A stretch of 64,000 nucleotides of DNA from Rhea pennata (taxonomy: Eukaryota; Chordata; Aves; Rheiformes; Rheidae). The first letter of the stretch is position 1. Each line of letters starts with the position of its first letter. The stretch lies in contig NC_084671.1 in assembly GCF_028389875.1 (NCBI RefSeq), positions 5,905,001 to 5,969,000 of the forward strand, in the 5' to 3' direction. The position numbers and the translations under genes were made by a program. Positions 36,101 to 48,500 of this stretch are shown here, in pieces. Under the pieces are notes generated by a model. The model had not been told where the DNA came from, made no database searches, and saw only the letters and a list, made by a program, of their open reading frames with translations.

Positions 36101-38110
36101 CCCCGACCACACTTAAGTGCACACTTAATGAAACTAATTCTGTTAATAGGAACTTCCTCTTAGTCATAGGATGCTCATTTTGTGTGTTAATATTGTTTTA
36201 CGTTCAGTTTTTGCTTGCTGATCTTGTAGGCAGGAAGTCTGTTTCCCAGATTGTTTTGACATTAATCTTTTAGGAAAAAATCCTAAAATTGCTCATAATT
36301 CTAAAAAGTTGCAAAAGCTGCATCTGAACACCTAGGCTAGAATCAAAGTTGCCTAGTGTACTTTTTGGAACAAAGTAATTAGGATTCAGAGTGAACATCT
36401 AGTTTGCTCCTATACTTAAAAGAGAACATTCATGTGCTTTATATACTCAGCAAGGAAATGTAAGAACTTGAGAGAGTAAAATTCTTGTTATATTGGCAGG
36501 CTGAAGCACCCTTGTTCTCAGTGTAACCGTGTATCCCTAGACAAAAGAGATCTAAATCTCCGAACTTAACTAAATCTGTATCTCAGTTTTTGTAAATCCT
36601 ATTGTTTCTTTTGGGTAGTTAGGTACATGCAGTTATGTTTCACGTTCTTAAACTAATTTTATTCTATATTTAATATATTAATAGCTTAGATGTAAAATCA
36701 TCTGTGTATAGTAAAGGCATAATACAATTAGTGAAGTAGGAAAAGTTGAGTGGGAGCATAAAGCTCCTGGTGGCCTGAAAAGATAGGGCTTGGCCCATAT
36801 CACAGCTCTTTATTCATACACTCTTGATTTGTATTGGGGAGGGGATAGCCCTAATGTGTTATGAAATTTTTGGAAAACTTTCCTAGAATTAGTTGTGAAG
36901 TTGGCCTTGAAATGCTGTCATGGTCAGCTTCCTGAAATTCCCTTGTTTGTAGAATATATATTTTGATTGTCAGTAAAGGTAACAACTTTGTATTTTCTCT
37001 GCACTTAATTCATGTAATTAATCCACACAACAGAGTTTTCTATACTTTGGTGAAGTAGACAAAAGATATATCTACTTGTTAGTCTGTGCTTGCAATATTT
37101 CAGTATTTTTATCTAGTCTGTCAACAGTAAGCAGCAAAAAGCTGCAGATTTCAATGATTTTTTTTCCTGCTCATTACATTTGTAGTTTGAGAAGTAGTCA
37201 CCAGTGGTTTTATTACAGAAAGCTCATAGGAATTTTTATTTACTGCATCTTTCTCTTTCAAAAAGACATCAATTTCTTAGCTTTTGTGAAAGTAAACTGT
37301 TATGCTTACAAATTGCATGATAATTTCATACCATGTCTCCATTATTTATATATTTTTTTTCCAGAGTTAGTGTTTCAGTTGGAAAATGCTTGAAAAATAC
37401 GAGTTTGAAGCACTTCAAGCACAGCAAACATGGTTTAAAAATTAATTTGTTACTTGAAAATTGATTAAATGTAACAGTATCAATTGAAAAATTTTTCATC
37501 AAAAATAGATACCTCACTTAAAGCACAGCTGTACTGTATTTAAAATAATTCTAGGAAATAATAAAAAGAGTTGGTCTAAAATATTTTGTTGCAGTTCTGT
37601 TGCCTTCTGTAATTGACAAAATCTGTTTCTGTGTTTTCATACTCACTCTTGAAGGTATTTGTTGATATACCAATATAATTAATCTTAAATTACAGAAGAT
37701 AGCTGCAAACACGAAGAGTCTGTCTTAGCTTAAGGCAACAGGTTGAACAACTATGCTGAAACTGTAGTAAAAACCTGAGGAAATGTTCAGTGCATTCAAC
37801 AATTCTTAATACTTTGCCAATGATGTACAGTTTTATTGCTAGAGTTGCTGTGGTTGCATTACATGACACACAAAACTGTCCTCTACCTCACGTGAGATTA
37901 ACAGATATTTTATATGGTTTTAGTAAACAAGATGCATCTATCTGGTCACTTAGTTTACAAATTTTGAATTATATTTATTGAAACATGACATACTGTGCTC
38001 TTAGCTTATACCTCAATTGTATTTTGTGCTGTTATCCATCTTCATGCCCTGTAAATACCCTGTATAGATGGTGGATTCAAAAACAAATAAAGATCTGTAA
38101 TGTCAAAACA
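33179..38110 (+). other. SKIL: SKIL 3' UTR (inferred)
   Basis: About 4.9 kb of AT-rich sequence with no further exons ends at the AATAAA signal at 38086-38091. It holds five Pumilio-type sites TGTANATA: 34385, 34750, 35770, 35974 and 38050. A run of diverged CACACTTAAG repeats lies at 36085-36130. Such a long regulated UTR fits an unstable signalling protein. The length is inferred from the lack of earlier strong signals. Confidence 0.55.
38086..38091 (+). terminator. SKIL: Poly(A) signal, probable SKIL end
   Basis: AATAAA in CAAATAAAGATCTG, followed by TGTAA and a TTGTTGTCTT GT-rich stretch about 25 bases on, a good cleavage context. Confidence 0.55.
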
Positions 38111-38921
38111 CTTGTTGTCTTAATATTTTTGCACGCTGGGTTATAAACTTGACATTTTGGAAGATGTTTTAACAACATCCTGCTTTTCTGAGGAGGGCTG
38201 TGTCTTCCTTGCTCTGATTACAGTAAGTTAAAACCTATTTACATTGAAATTTGCTAACAGAATTCCCATTGACTTAAGCAGGTCCCCAATTTTCTATTAG
38301 AAAAGATATTTTTAGCAAAATCTACAAGATCAGTGTCCCTCCCTGACAATGAGTTCATTCTCTAAAACTCCTACAGCTCTGTGAAAATATATTGACACTA
38401 ACATTTCTGTGTATTTTGACCTAAAGTTGATGTTTGTATTTATAAGTGTAAGTATAAGTCCTTGTATGTTGGGCATGTTTTCTGGTGCACGGCTTTTGTT
38501 GCTACTTGACTACTTCAGCAATATTCCAGGTGTTCACACCTCTCCATAATAGATTAGCAATTAATAAGATAAAAACACATTACCATATAAAATGCTAAGG
38601 GTTATAAAGGATTTAAGATTAAAAGATGAGATTTATACTTACTTTGCTGAAAACAAGACTTGTATTTACTGATGATTGAAAATCTGCCTGGCAGTAACTC
38701 CCATCAGTTTCTAGGTTTTGTAAATCGAATGATTGTCAGCAATTTTTTCCTCTACTATTTGGAAGCTTAAGTAGCAGAAAACTAATGGGAGAGACTGGAG
38801 GGAGGCAAGGGGAAAAGGAGTTGTTGTTGCTGTTGACCGTACATGAATGGCTTCTCCATTGAACATCCCCAGTTACAGCAGGAGGCCAGATTGTATCGGT
38901 CATTTAAAGAAACTTACAGTG

Positions 38922-38965
<44 letters not shown>

Positions 38966-41559
38966 GAACAACTTCTGCTAATTATAAACTTTTGGAGATT
39001 TTGTAGGTGGTTTTATTGCTACTGGGGTTTTCCACATAAGCACACACAGTCACAGCATAGCCTTACATATTTGTCCTTCGCACAAAGCCAGAGCGGAAGG
39101 TGTTATGTCCTTGTTTTAAGGTACTGGTCTTGTATATGGGAAATCCTCATTATGTTTCAGAGAATCTCAGACCTTCAATGTTACCATGTACAGTTATCCT
39201 TATTTTACAGATAAAGAGAGAAATGATGCAGTACCAAACAGGATGAAGATGAAATCAGTAATATTTTGATGAGCTCAACTTTCGGTATGGAAGAAAATGA
39301 ACAACTAGCTACACAACTTAAAGACTTAACCCTTTGCTACACCATGTTTGTTTATGCTTCTCCTCCTGTATTTTTGTTCTACTGTATTTCCAAACAAAGG
39401 AGAAGCTACCATGCTGAAAAACCACGTAAACAAAAAGTTTAGGTGAGTCGCTTCTATGAAAAAAAATCATTGAATGTTGATAGCTTGTGTAAATAGGTAT
39501 GGCTAATTGTAACTGATGTCATTTGCCAGAGAAAACACTAAATGTTGATCATAGAAAAATGCTTAAATAATGAGATAAAAGGGTATGAGTTTTAAGATTC
39601 ACACTGTTGCTGCAGTAAATGCATGGGTAGCAGTTGCTTTTAAAATGGTGAATTTTAAGAATATTGCCCTAAATATTTCATCAGTTTATTTAGCGTATGG
39701 CTGGTAGCTTGTTGTTCTTTATTTTTTATTGATCTTGTGAGCTGTGCTTTTTTATTGAATGTTCACTTACATTCACTTCAAGACTTGTGGTATTCTTCAT
39801 CACACTGGTGAAAGAGTGAATGCCTCTTATCTCTATTAACATTAACTAGCCTAGCTATATGGGCATCAAACTGATTGCCATTGAATAATAATCTTTATTA
39901 AGGTGTCAGCTGCCATGCATATGCTTTTTGAGAACTGTGTAAAGGAAAATGTGTTAGCATAAACAGCCTTTGTGGTTCAGGGCTTGGTCTCGTAACTGCA
40001 GGAGACTGAATCGGAACTACAGAAAAGTTTGGCAGATCTGAACTGGAAGATACAACCATCAAACGAGGTGAGTAACTGTCAGGGGCATATGCCTGTTTTT
40101 AAGCTGCAGTGGACTGTACAGCTAGAGTATCGTTAGATGATAGAGGTTGGAACTGATCATCCCAAAGTGGCGAAGCATTCTTGCATCCGGTACTAGCTGA
40201 AAACCAGTATTAAGCTATGTGCATTTACACTTGTTACAAACGGATTCAATTTACATGATGATATAAATTCAGATGGAGGAAATGCTAGACTGAGCAAATG
40301 TAAATTGAGTCAACTAGGGGGGGAGGCAGGAAGGTGTTAATTTGTCAGATTGTCTCATCTCAAATTCAGGAGATGATGCCTGATCTGTTGAAGGCAATTG
40401 CATGTTCTAAGAAGTGGGACAATACAGGTTTCACTTGAGAGATGACACGTTTGTCTGCTGAATAATAAATGAACCAGCATATTTTGGGGAGAAAGACCCA
40501 ACCCATCTAGGACCGCAGACAGTCTCAGGTGGGAGCTGGCTGTAAGCAATTGCACGCCCCATCGGAAAGGGGTACGGCAGAAGAATAAACTCTGCGGGGG
40601 GGTGGAATTACTGGCAGGGTAAACAGCACAAAAATCCAGGGAAAGGCAGCTGGCAGCATAGCCTCACGAAGCTGCAATAAACTGGATATAGAAAAAACCC
40701 CAAGGAGCATAATCAACCACATAAACGTGGAAGCAACTTTTAAATTTGTATATATTCTAGAAAAACTCCTCTGTGATTTTGTTACCACTTAAAGATAATT
40801 ATCAGCCCTGTAGTACTATTTACATAGTAACTACAGTGTTTAGAGGAAGCTTGGACAAAATGAAATTGTGTCCATGTGTCCTTGAATCTAAAGAACACAT
40901 GACAACTGAAGCTTAGGATGGACTTGTTGTTACTTGTGTTTTTGTATGTCGTTTGTGTGGTAAGAAATAGGAAAAAAATACCTTCTGGGTGAAGAGCAGG
41001 ATGTATTTCATTCATGACATCTTAATGCTGGAGTGTAGTTTTCAGTACTTCTTTTTCATTAACAGCTGTAGGAATAAAACACATTTATTGTTCTCTAATT
41101 TTCTTCCTGCCAGATTTTCCTTTTTTTAATGTAATGCTAGAAGTACTCCACTAGTGGGCTCTGCAGGCAAGTTTTATTTGTAGTCCTCCAAACTTTTCCT
41201 TTGCAAATTTGCAAGCACTGGTGGATGCACCTCTATGCATTTTATTAGGAATGTGCTGGCATCCAATAATATGTATGTGTAGTAAAACCAGGAAAATATC
41301 CTATCTGCCGAGATATTCCTCCTGACTCAGAAGTGTATGTGAAGTTTCTCTGCTCGTGACCTTTTGAAGTGTACTGTTCCTTGTTTTACCTTGTTTTACG
41401 GAATAGACTAAAATTTGCAAACCTAGTAAGTCTGAGTAAAAAGCCACTTCTCCTAAATTTTAGGATTCAAAAGTGGAAATAAGATGCTGTTAAAAATTTA
41501 TTCAGACATTCCGAGTGCTACTCGGGCACAAGTAGAGACAACGTAGTGATGTATCTTTT
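38111..41559. other. SKIL-CLDN11 intergenic DNA
   Basis: AT-rich DNA with a 39-base poly-T run at 38924-38962 and no recognised exon or RNA gene. Open frames here are short and lack protein-like features. Confidence 0.55.
38924..38962. repeat. Poly-T tract, 39 bases
   Basis: An uninterrupted run of T. On the minus strand it is a poly-A that could be the tail of an old retro-insertion, but no recognisable element body adjoins it. Its length is likely imprecise in the assembly. Confidence 0.9.
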
Positions 41560-41879
41560 GTTTTTGCAGCTACTGAAAACATCAGAAAAGAAAGGAAACG
41601 AGACTGATTTTGGCCACTTACTGCAGGAACGCTGATCGATTCCATCCCTCGTGTAACTCTGCCCATGTTTCGCGCCTGTTTCCAACAAGAAATATCAGTG
41701 TGATCGTTCGTCCTCAGCTCGGCAACATTGCTCTAACGTGCATTTCTTTTTTCTAGAATTTCTGTAGCCAGATTGTTTGCATTTAAGCGAAGTAGTCTGT
41801 TCTCGGTTTTAAGGTGTCAGTTCAGCCGGAGAAAAAGCGAACAGTTCTCTTAACAAACAGGCAGCAAGTTCCTAGTTAC

Positions 41880-42275
41880 AGAGAACTGGCTGCCCGAGAG
41901 CGGTCCCAGTAGCCAAGTCCCTTTCCCCTCCTTCTCCAGGCTGGGGCGACAGGAGATGCCATTCTGCACCTCCTCCTCTCCCCATCCTCCTTCCCCCCCG
42001 ATAACGGGGAGAAGTTGGGGCCCCCGGGTTGCTCCTCCCCTGCGCTCGCGGGGCCGGAGGCAGCTCTAACCCCTCCCCGGGAGTGAGCTGGGCAGCGGCA
42101 GCTCCCTGTGAGCAGCAGTGCTCAGGGACCTCTCCGTGCCAAACGCCAGTCCCTGCTGCTCCCAGCGGCTGGGGTTGCGGCGGCGGGTTTGCCCCGAACT
42201 CAGCTCTCTGCTTTACTGAAACTTTCTGTGTGCTTTCCTTTCCAGCTGCCTGCCTTGCTAGACTCAGGGGGCGAC
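41880..42275 (+). promoter_or_regulatory. CLDN11: CLDN11 promoter and 5' UTR region (inferred)
   Basis: GC rises from about 41.88 kb up to the CLDN11 start codon, with C-rich Sp1-like stretches (41920-42000) and no clear TATA box. A pyrimidine tract ending TTCCTTTCCAG at 42245 looks like a splice acceptor 30 bases before the ATG, so the start codon may lie on an exon with a separate upstream leader. The transcription start is not determined. Confidence 0.45.
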
Positions 42276-42501
42276 ATGGTGGCCACCTGCTTGCACCTGG
42301 CTGGATTTGTCTGCAGCTTTATTGGGTGGATCGGGGTGGTTGTCGCAACGGCCACCAACGACTGGGTGGTGACGTGCGGCTACACCATTACCACCTGCAG
42401 GAAGATGGACGAGCTGGGATCCAAAGGGCTCTGGGCGGACTGCGTCATGGCCACGGGCCTCTACCACTGCAAGCCCCTCGTGGACATCCTCATATTGCCA
42501 G
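42276..42501 (+). CDS. CLDN11: CLDN11 exon 1: TM1 and first extracellular loop
   Basis: Encodes residues 1-75 plus one base, from MVATCLHLAGFVCSFIGWIG to VDILILP. It holds TM1 and the first extracellular loop, which sets ion selectivity and strand assembly. ATG 42276 was chosen because it matches the family start; the same frame is open upstream but has no ATG. Donor GTGCGT. Confidence 0.97.
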
Positions 42502-45500
42502 GTGCGTATTCCCCATCCTCCCTTCACCACGGCGGTGCGGGGAGAAAGGTCGATCCGCCCGGGGCAGCTCCTGCTGCTGGGTGAGTCAACGGCAGGGCTC
42601 CATCAACCTCGTCTCTGCCAGAAGTGGTCCAATAAAACATGCCAACAAATTTGAATGATAGCTCACAACATGATTTTCATTAAATTGGGCCTGTTCTAAT
42701 TATATCTGGGTATAGTATCTTATGCTATTAAAGCCCACTTAATGCTACCAATCATTGCACTTAATACGCTCTTGCCATTCCCTTCGCCTCTCTCATCTAG
42801 GCTGCTGTATTGCAAAACAAAATGGTGTATTAAGATATGATACAGTATTTTAAAGCATATAGACGTTCCATCTAGTTTTGTCTTGAGAGGAACTGTTACA
42901 AATACTAAAGATCAATTCCTTGAAATGATTTTGAGGATAATGAATCTAATCAGGATCTATTATTAATGATGCTATCACTTTTAATCTTTTGGCAGATTGT
43001 CGTTAGTCTTCACGTTCTTGTACTTTCTACTTGTATTAATGCAAGGCAGAACTTTTACACAGCAAACAGATATAACTATACTTAATTTATCTTGATATTT
43101 TCTAATTATATAGTAATTTTCATCTAGTTTTACACTAAAGCAAAACTTTAGCAAGATTTTCCATCAATATTAATATATCTTTTGAACTAACTAAACTTGA
43201 CAAAATCCTTGTGTGATCTTGTCTGTGTACATTAATGATTTTATCTATTTCAATCACTGTTAGCTTTATAGGGTTTTTTTTCCTGTATGTGCTGTGTTTT
43301 CAGCTGCACGTCATCTGCACGTAGTGTTTCAGAGACTTTCAGTCCTGCCTGGTAGATATAGACATTCCTCATTAGTTTTCTTTCATTTTTTTCCTTATTT
43401 GTTTTTTTAAATTATTGTGAAAAGAATCTTACCAAGCCTAGAAAGATTACTTCTGAACTTCTCTCTGATATAAGCCCTAGTCTGTATAATACTGTTTAAC
43501 AATATTGCATCTGTCAGAATTGCTCCTGTTCTCCCCTTTTGTGTGTACTTTTAGTAGATTTACCTTTGTTATTGCTACTGTCGTCCGATATGGTAGTAAA
43601 GACAGAGAAAAGACTTGCCCTGAAGAAACGTTGTTTAATTGAATTTAATAAATAGGTAAATAAACCCTTCAGCAACAGAAAACAAGGTTTCTATTCAGGA
43701 GGAACAGATCATAAAACAAGATGCTTCTGCTTTTAACTTCTTGATGCCCATAGCTGCCCCCTACAGAAACATATCTTTGTGTGTCTGGTAGCTGAAATGT
43801 GCAGAGCATCTTCCATGGACTGAGTCAAGTCCTTAAAACCAACGTGTTTGTGTTCTTGTTTAATTGGGACCTGTCACACAGAAAGCACGCTGGGCTTTGG
43901 GACCTACTTTATTACCAGGTCTCTTTTTCTGCCCTGCACTGATGAATGAATTTCGTTCATTGAAAAATGAAGCAAATATTCAGGATACAGAGCCTGCATG
44001 TCCAGGATGAGTAAAATCCTGATTCCTGGTCTCTTACTTGTATGTCAGTAGTTCTTGCTCGAGATCCCTGTTTGCTGTTCCTCTTTGAGTCCTCATGAAA
44101 CTCCATGTCTGCGTGTGGCAGTTTCATTTCCTTAATAGAAAGGGAAAGAGCCAGGGTGCTTGCTCTGTTGAGACCATCTTGAGAGCTGGCGGAGGCTCAC
44201 CAGGCATGGCAGCAAATCTTACACTGATCTCTTTTTATTTTGCATGCAAGTAATGATCTGTCTTTTATTTATGTAGGTATGTATGTACATAATTGAATAC
44301 ACTGTTATACAGAGCCCTTCGCAGACTAATATAAATCAGGGCCCTTACCGGCACACTCATGGTCTCAGGCCCCTATCGTCCCTCACCGCCTCGTGTCAGG
44401 CGGCCGTTGCGAGGGAGGCAGGAAGGTCAGGAATAACAACCCTGATGAAATGCCAGGGGATCCAGCGATATCCATGGGGATCCAGAGGAACGATCTGGCC
44501 ATCAGTTAGGAGAACTCAACCAGCTCCGAGAAGTTCAGTCGTTTTTCTTCCCTAACTCCGTTCCAGCGGTCAGCTCGAGCCAGAGGACCCTCAGCTATCG
44601 GGCTGACCCGCTGATGTGCAGCGTGGGTAGGTGACTTGGACTGCTGAGCGTCCCCCTCTCTCCCAGGCCAACAGTCCTCACCCCCTCAGCGCCACTGCCG
44701 GCGGTTCTACAGACCTGCACGTTTTAGGAATGGTCTTAAACTAGCCAGCATGCCTCCGACAGATACTGTGTGCTGTGACCTTTTCTGGTCATAGCAAGCC
44801 ATTCTTTAAGACTACAAACTCTTGTTTACTCAAGACTGTCTCTCAAACGAATTGGGAAAACTCCTTCCCAGATGCTTCCTTTTCTGTTCCTTCCCTGATT
44901 CCCAATGCCATGCTGGAAAGAGCTTGTGTTTTCCAGGCAGTGCTACTTATTTCATGGAAAATTTTGAACTCGCACGTCCCATGCTCATGCACTAACCACT
45001 GTAATGCAGTCTCTCTGTCTTATGCCGGGTGAATACTTAGTCATTTACGCAAAGAATTGAACCCCCCTGCCATATGCCAGGCAAGTGTCTTTGTCCCAAG
45101 GTCTCCTCTTGTGCTCGGTAGTCAGAGTCCTGTTCCTTGCCTTGCCAACAGGGTACGTCCAGGCGTGTCGAGCGCTGATGATCGCCGCCTCGGTTCTGGG
45201 TCTTCCAGCCATCTTCTTGCTAATAACGGTCTTGCCCTGCATCCGGATGGGCCACGAGCCTGGAGCCGCCAAGTACCGGCGTTCCCAGCTGGGAGGAATC
45301 CTCATCATCCTGCTGGGTGAGGCGCCCGCGGGCGTGCGGGGCGCAGCGGGGCGGAGGGGGCTCCGCCACGGCGCGTTTGCCTGAGAACGGGGTTGTCCGG
45401 CCGAGGCCGACGGCGCTGCCGCGATCTGCGGGGCGAGCGGCCGGCGACGGCGCGAGGCGGGGGACGGGGAGGGCGGGTGAGGGGCGAGGAGGGCGGCCAA

Positions 45501-48500
45501 ACCCTGCCGTGCCTCGTCCGGCGCCGCGGCGGCCTCCCGCGAGGCCCGCGCCTGCCTGCGGCAGGGCATCGCCGCCGCGCGCCGACGGCTGCCCCCCGGC
45601 TCTCGGCGGGGCCGGCTGCAGCGTTTGGAAGGGGGGTCCAGACCCCCCAAGCTGCTCGTGGTGTGTGTGTTGGGGGGGGTGTGGGGAAGAGCCGCCTCCG
45701 AATTCCCGCTGTGCGTCGCGGGCGCCAAGCCGAGACAGGCGCGCAGGGAGGCCGGCGGCCGGGGCACGGCCGCGGGGAGAGGGACGGCGTGTCCCCCCGC
45801 TCTGCCCCGCCGGCCTCGCCCTCGGTCTTCCCTCCCCCCCCCGCCGGGGGTTTCTGCCCGTCCTCGGCGCCGGCGGCGGAGGTTGTTTTGAGCGGCGCGG
45901 ACTGTGGAGCTCATTGTGCCGAGCGCGGCAGCTGCGGGCGCCCGGCGCTCGCCGACAGGCCGCGGGGCCTCGCGGCCACCTCGCGGCGGAGCGGGGCCGG
46001 GGGAAAGGGGCCCCTTTGTGCGGCCCCGCAGCCGGCGCTGACATCATGCTCGTCGCCCTCGTCTTTCTTCTTCTCCTCCTTTTTTTTTTTTTTTTTCCCT
46101 CAAGTGGGTGCTGGACGTAGCTGCCACGACAGAGGTTGTCGCTGCTCCGGCTGGGAAGGGGCTCGCGCGAGGCGGACGGCAGAGCGGGAGGGGGCCGAGC
46201 CCCCGGCGGGGGGTCCGAGCTCCCCCTGCTCGCGGGGCGCCGTCCTCCCCGCGCGAGCAGCCGGCGGTGCGAGCCGGGGCGCCCCGCGTCCGAGGGAAAC
46301 TACGGTCACGTCGGGACCGAGGGGCCCGTTCAGCGCCTTTGGGTTTTCAAGGGATGTTGCCACAGCTGGAAAACACAGAGTTCGGGAGGGTGGTCCCAGC
46401 AGAGCGGCACTTTGCGGCAAACGAGCGCGAACTCGCCGTCGCAGTCCGGGATGCCGTAGATGAGCCCCATTTTGTGGGCTGCCCGCGCGGAGGCGAGAGC
46501 GTTGCCCAGAGATCTGGTTTTCCAGTGAGACAGTGCGAGAAGACCCGACCCCAGCTTGCAAAAGCTGATGGGGCAACAGGGTTACAGGAGCAGCACCCGT
46601 GGCAAGCAAATCGTGGTGGCGATACTGCGTTAACCCGTGGTAGGGCAAGCTGAAATCCCAGCTCAGCCTTTGGGGGTGATAGCAGGTGTTTTGGGGCCTC
46701 GTGTGCCACTCTCTTACACTGGTCTTGCTGTGGCGTGAGAAGAGGTGGAAGAAGTTAAGTGAAAGGAGTTTTAGTGCTCCATGAGCCAGAGGAGAAAAAG
46801 GGAAACACTTTTTGTCAGATTACAAATGAAGAATAAATGTATTCCTTTTGTTCTGAAGATGTACCAAAAAAAAATATTTTTACAAAACCTAAATTTTTCC
46901 AGGCTGATTATCAAGACAGTCCCTTTGGAAGAAGAATAATGTATGGGGCTTGGGACTTTGACATTATTTAAGCTGATTAATGATCTGCTATTTGAAAAAT
47001 GAGGTGTTACCAGTCCAGAGCATTTAATAAGCATGAATCAGAACTCAAAAGACATAATACTGACTTAAAAGTCATGATATTCTAGAAGTAATATGTTCTG
47101 GGCTGTTCTTATTTGCTTTCTGGCCACTGGATTCTCGTTTGTGGTTTTCATCATTTTCTCCTTGACCATAAGGACTCCAGCCATATCCTCTAAATGGAGG
47201 CTGATTCCCAGACGTAAGGTTAAAAAGAAAGAAAGAAAGAAAGAAATCTCCCCCCCACAAAAATACCAAAAGCAAAAACAAATACTGACATGCCAGATAT
47301 ATGGAAAATTGAGATCTGATCATGGGATCTGATCCCGTGACAAATGTTACTTTTCCAGGAAAGGGATGGCAGTTTATCACCGAAATTGCTAAAAGGAAAA
47401 GCAGGAGCTGAAAACACAATGTGGAACCAAAGGGGAAAAAAAAGAATTGAAAACTTGCCAGGAAAACAATGGGCTCAAATATTCCGTTGGTTTTACTATG
47501 CACTGATAATAGCAAGCTGCAAAGAGTGTGACATACGTGTGCACACCCTGCTATCCTGCCTGCTGATGTGTTTATGTCTGCTTCGTCCTATCAGCCCAAC
47601 CAAACTGATTTATTGCTGAAAACAACTGTCAGCAGCGGTTCCCTCTGAACTAGTATGAAAACATTTCAAATGGTAGTGTTGATGGAAAAAACTCTGGTCC
47701 ATCCTGTGTTGTTGGTACTAATTCAGGGGACCCCTTGCCAGTTACCACGTGATCATTTTCCAGTGGAGGTGAGGGACCTGGGAAGCTGAAAAACACAGAT
47801 GAAAAATATATCAGATACCAGAAATTACTACCAAAAAATGACCATGTTAGCTATGTAAATAATGGTCCATAGAAGGTTCTTTTGGCACTGCTTTGTCCCA
47901 GAATAGTTGACTCTTGATAGCCAAGGTTTGAATATGGGTTTTTATAAGGGCTGAGTCTTTTGGGAAGCTGCAGATATTAAAAGACCTGTGTAAATGACAC
48001 TGTCCCCCCAATAGAAATAAATCACTTTACACGACGACATTCAAACCATGGCTGGAACTTCAAAACACGGTGTGCTCTTAGGTGGGCGGGTGGCTGGGGG
48101 TGGCCGATCCCCTGCTTGGTGCAGGAGGGGGAGCTGGCGCGGAAGCACCTATCTAGGCCATCATGTGGCACACGGATATTTCTGTGCTGTGCACAGAATG
48201 ACTTTGCACTTGTGGGGACTGAACCATGAACTTGGACATTTTCAGTGGATACAGTAGTGTTCTGCAAGATTATTTTGCTGAAGTTGCTTGTATGAGGTTT
48301 ACTCATACGGCCATGGACATCAAGAGAGGATGATTGCCTTTAAAAAAGAAGCCCCCACGCGTCCGTGTATCTGTTATTTCATTGTGCAAGAACGAATGCT
48401 TTGAAGGAGAAATCCGCATGACTTTCAGCTGGCAACTCAGAATAACCAAATCTATCTATGAAAGAAAAGTATACTTTCTTCAGCAGATATTGTCTATTAA

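Noticed and set aside
40138-40170. Possible second CR1 tail (GATAGAGGTTGGAACTGATC)
   Set aside because: Only a short stretch resembles the CR1 3' end, and the ATTCTATG repeats are absent.
45045-46648. Long open frames on both strands in the CLDN11 intron 2 island (up to 356 codons)
   Set aside because: Stops are rare at this GC content; frames overlap each other and CLDN11 exon 2, and the products are compositionally biased.
48210-48245. Second tRNA-derived SINE (GGGGACTGAACCATGAACTT)
   Set aside because: Shares about 20 bases with the SINE at 18.5 kb, but no CR1 tail or tRNA body follows; too little to call.
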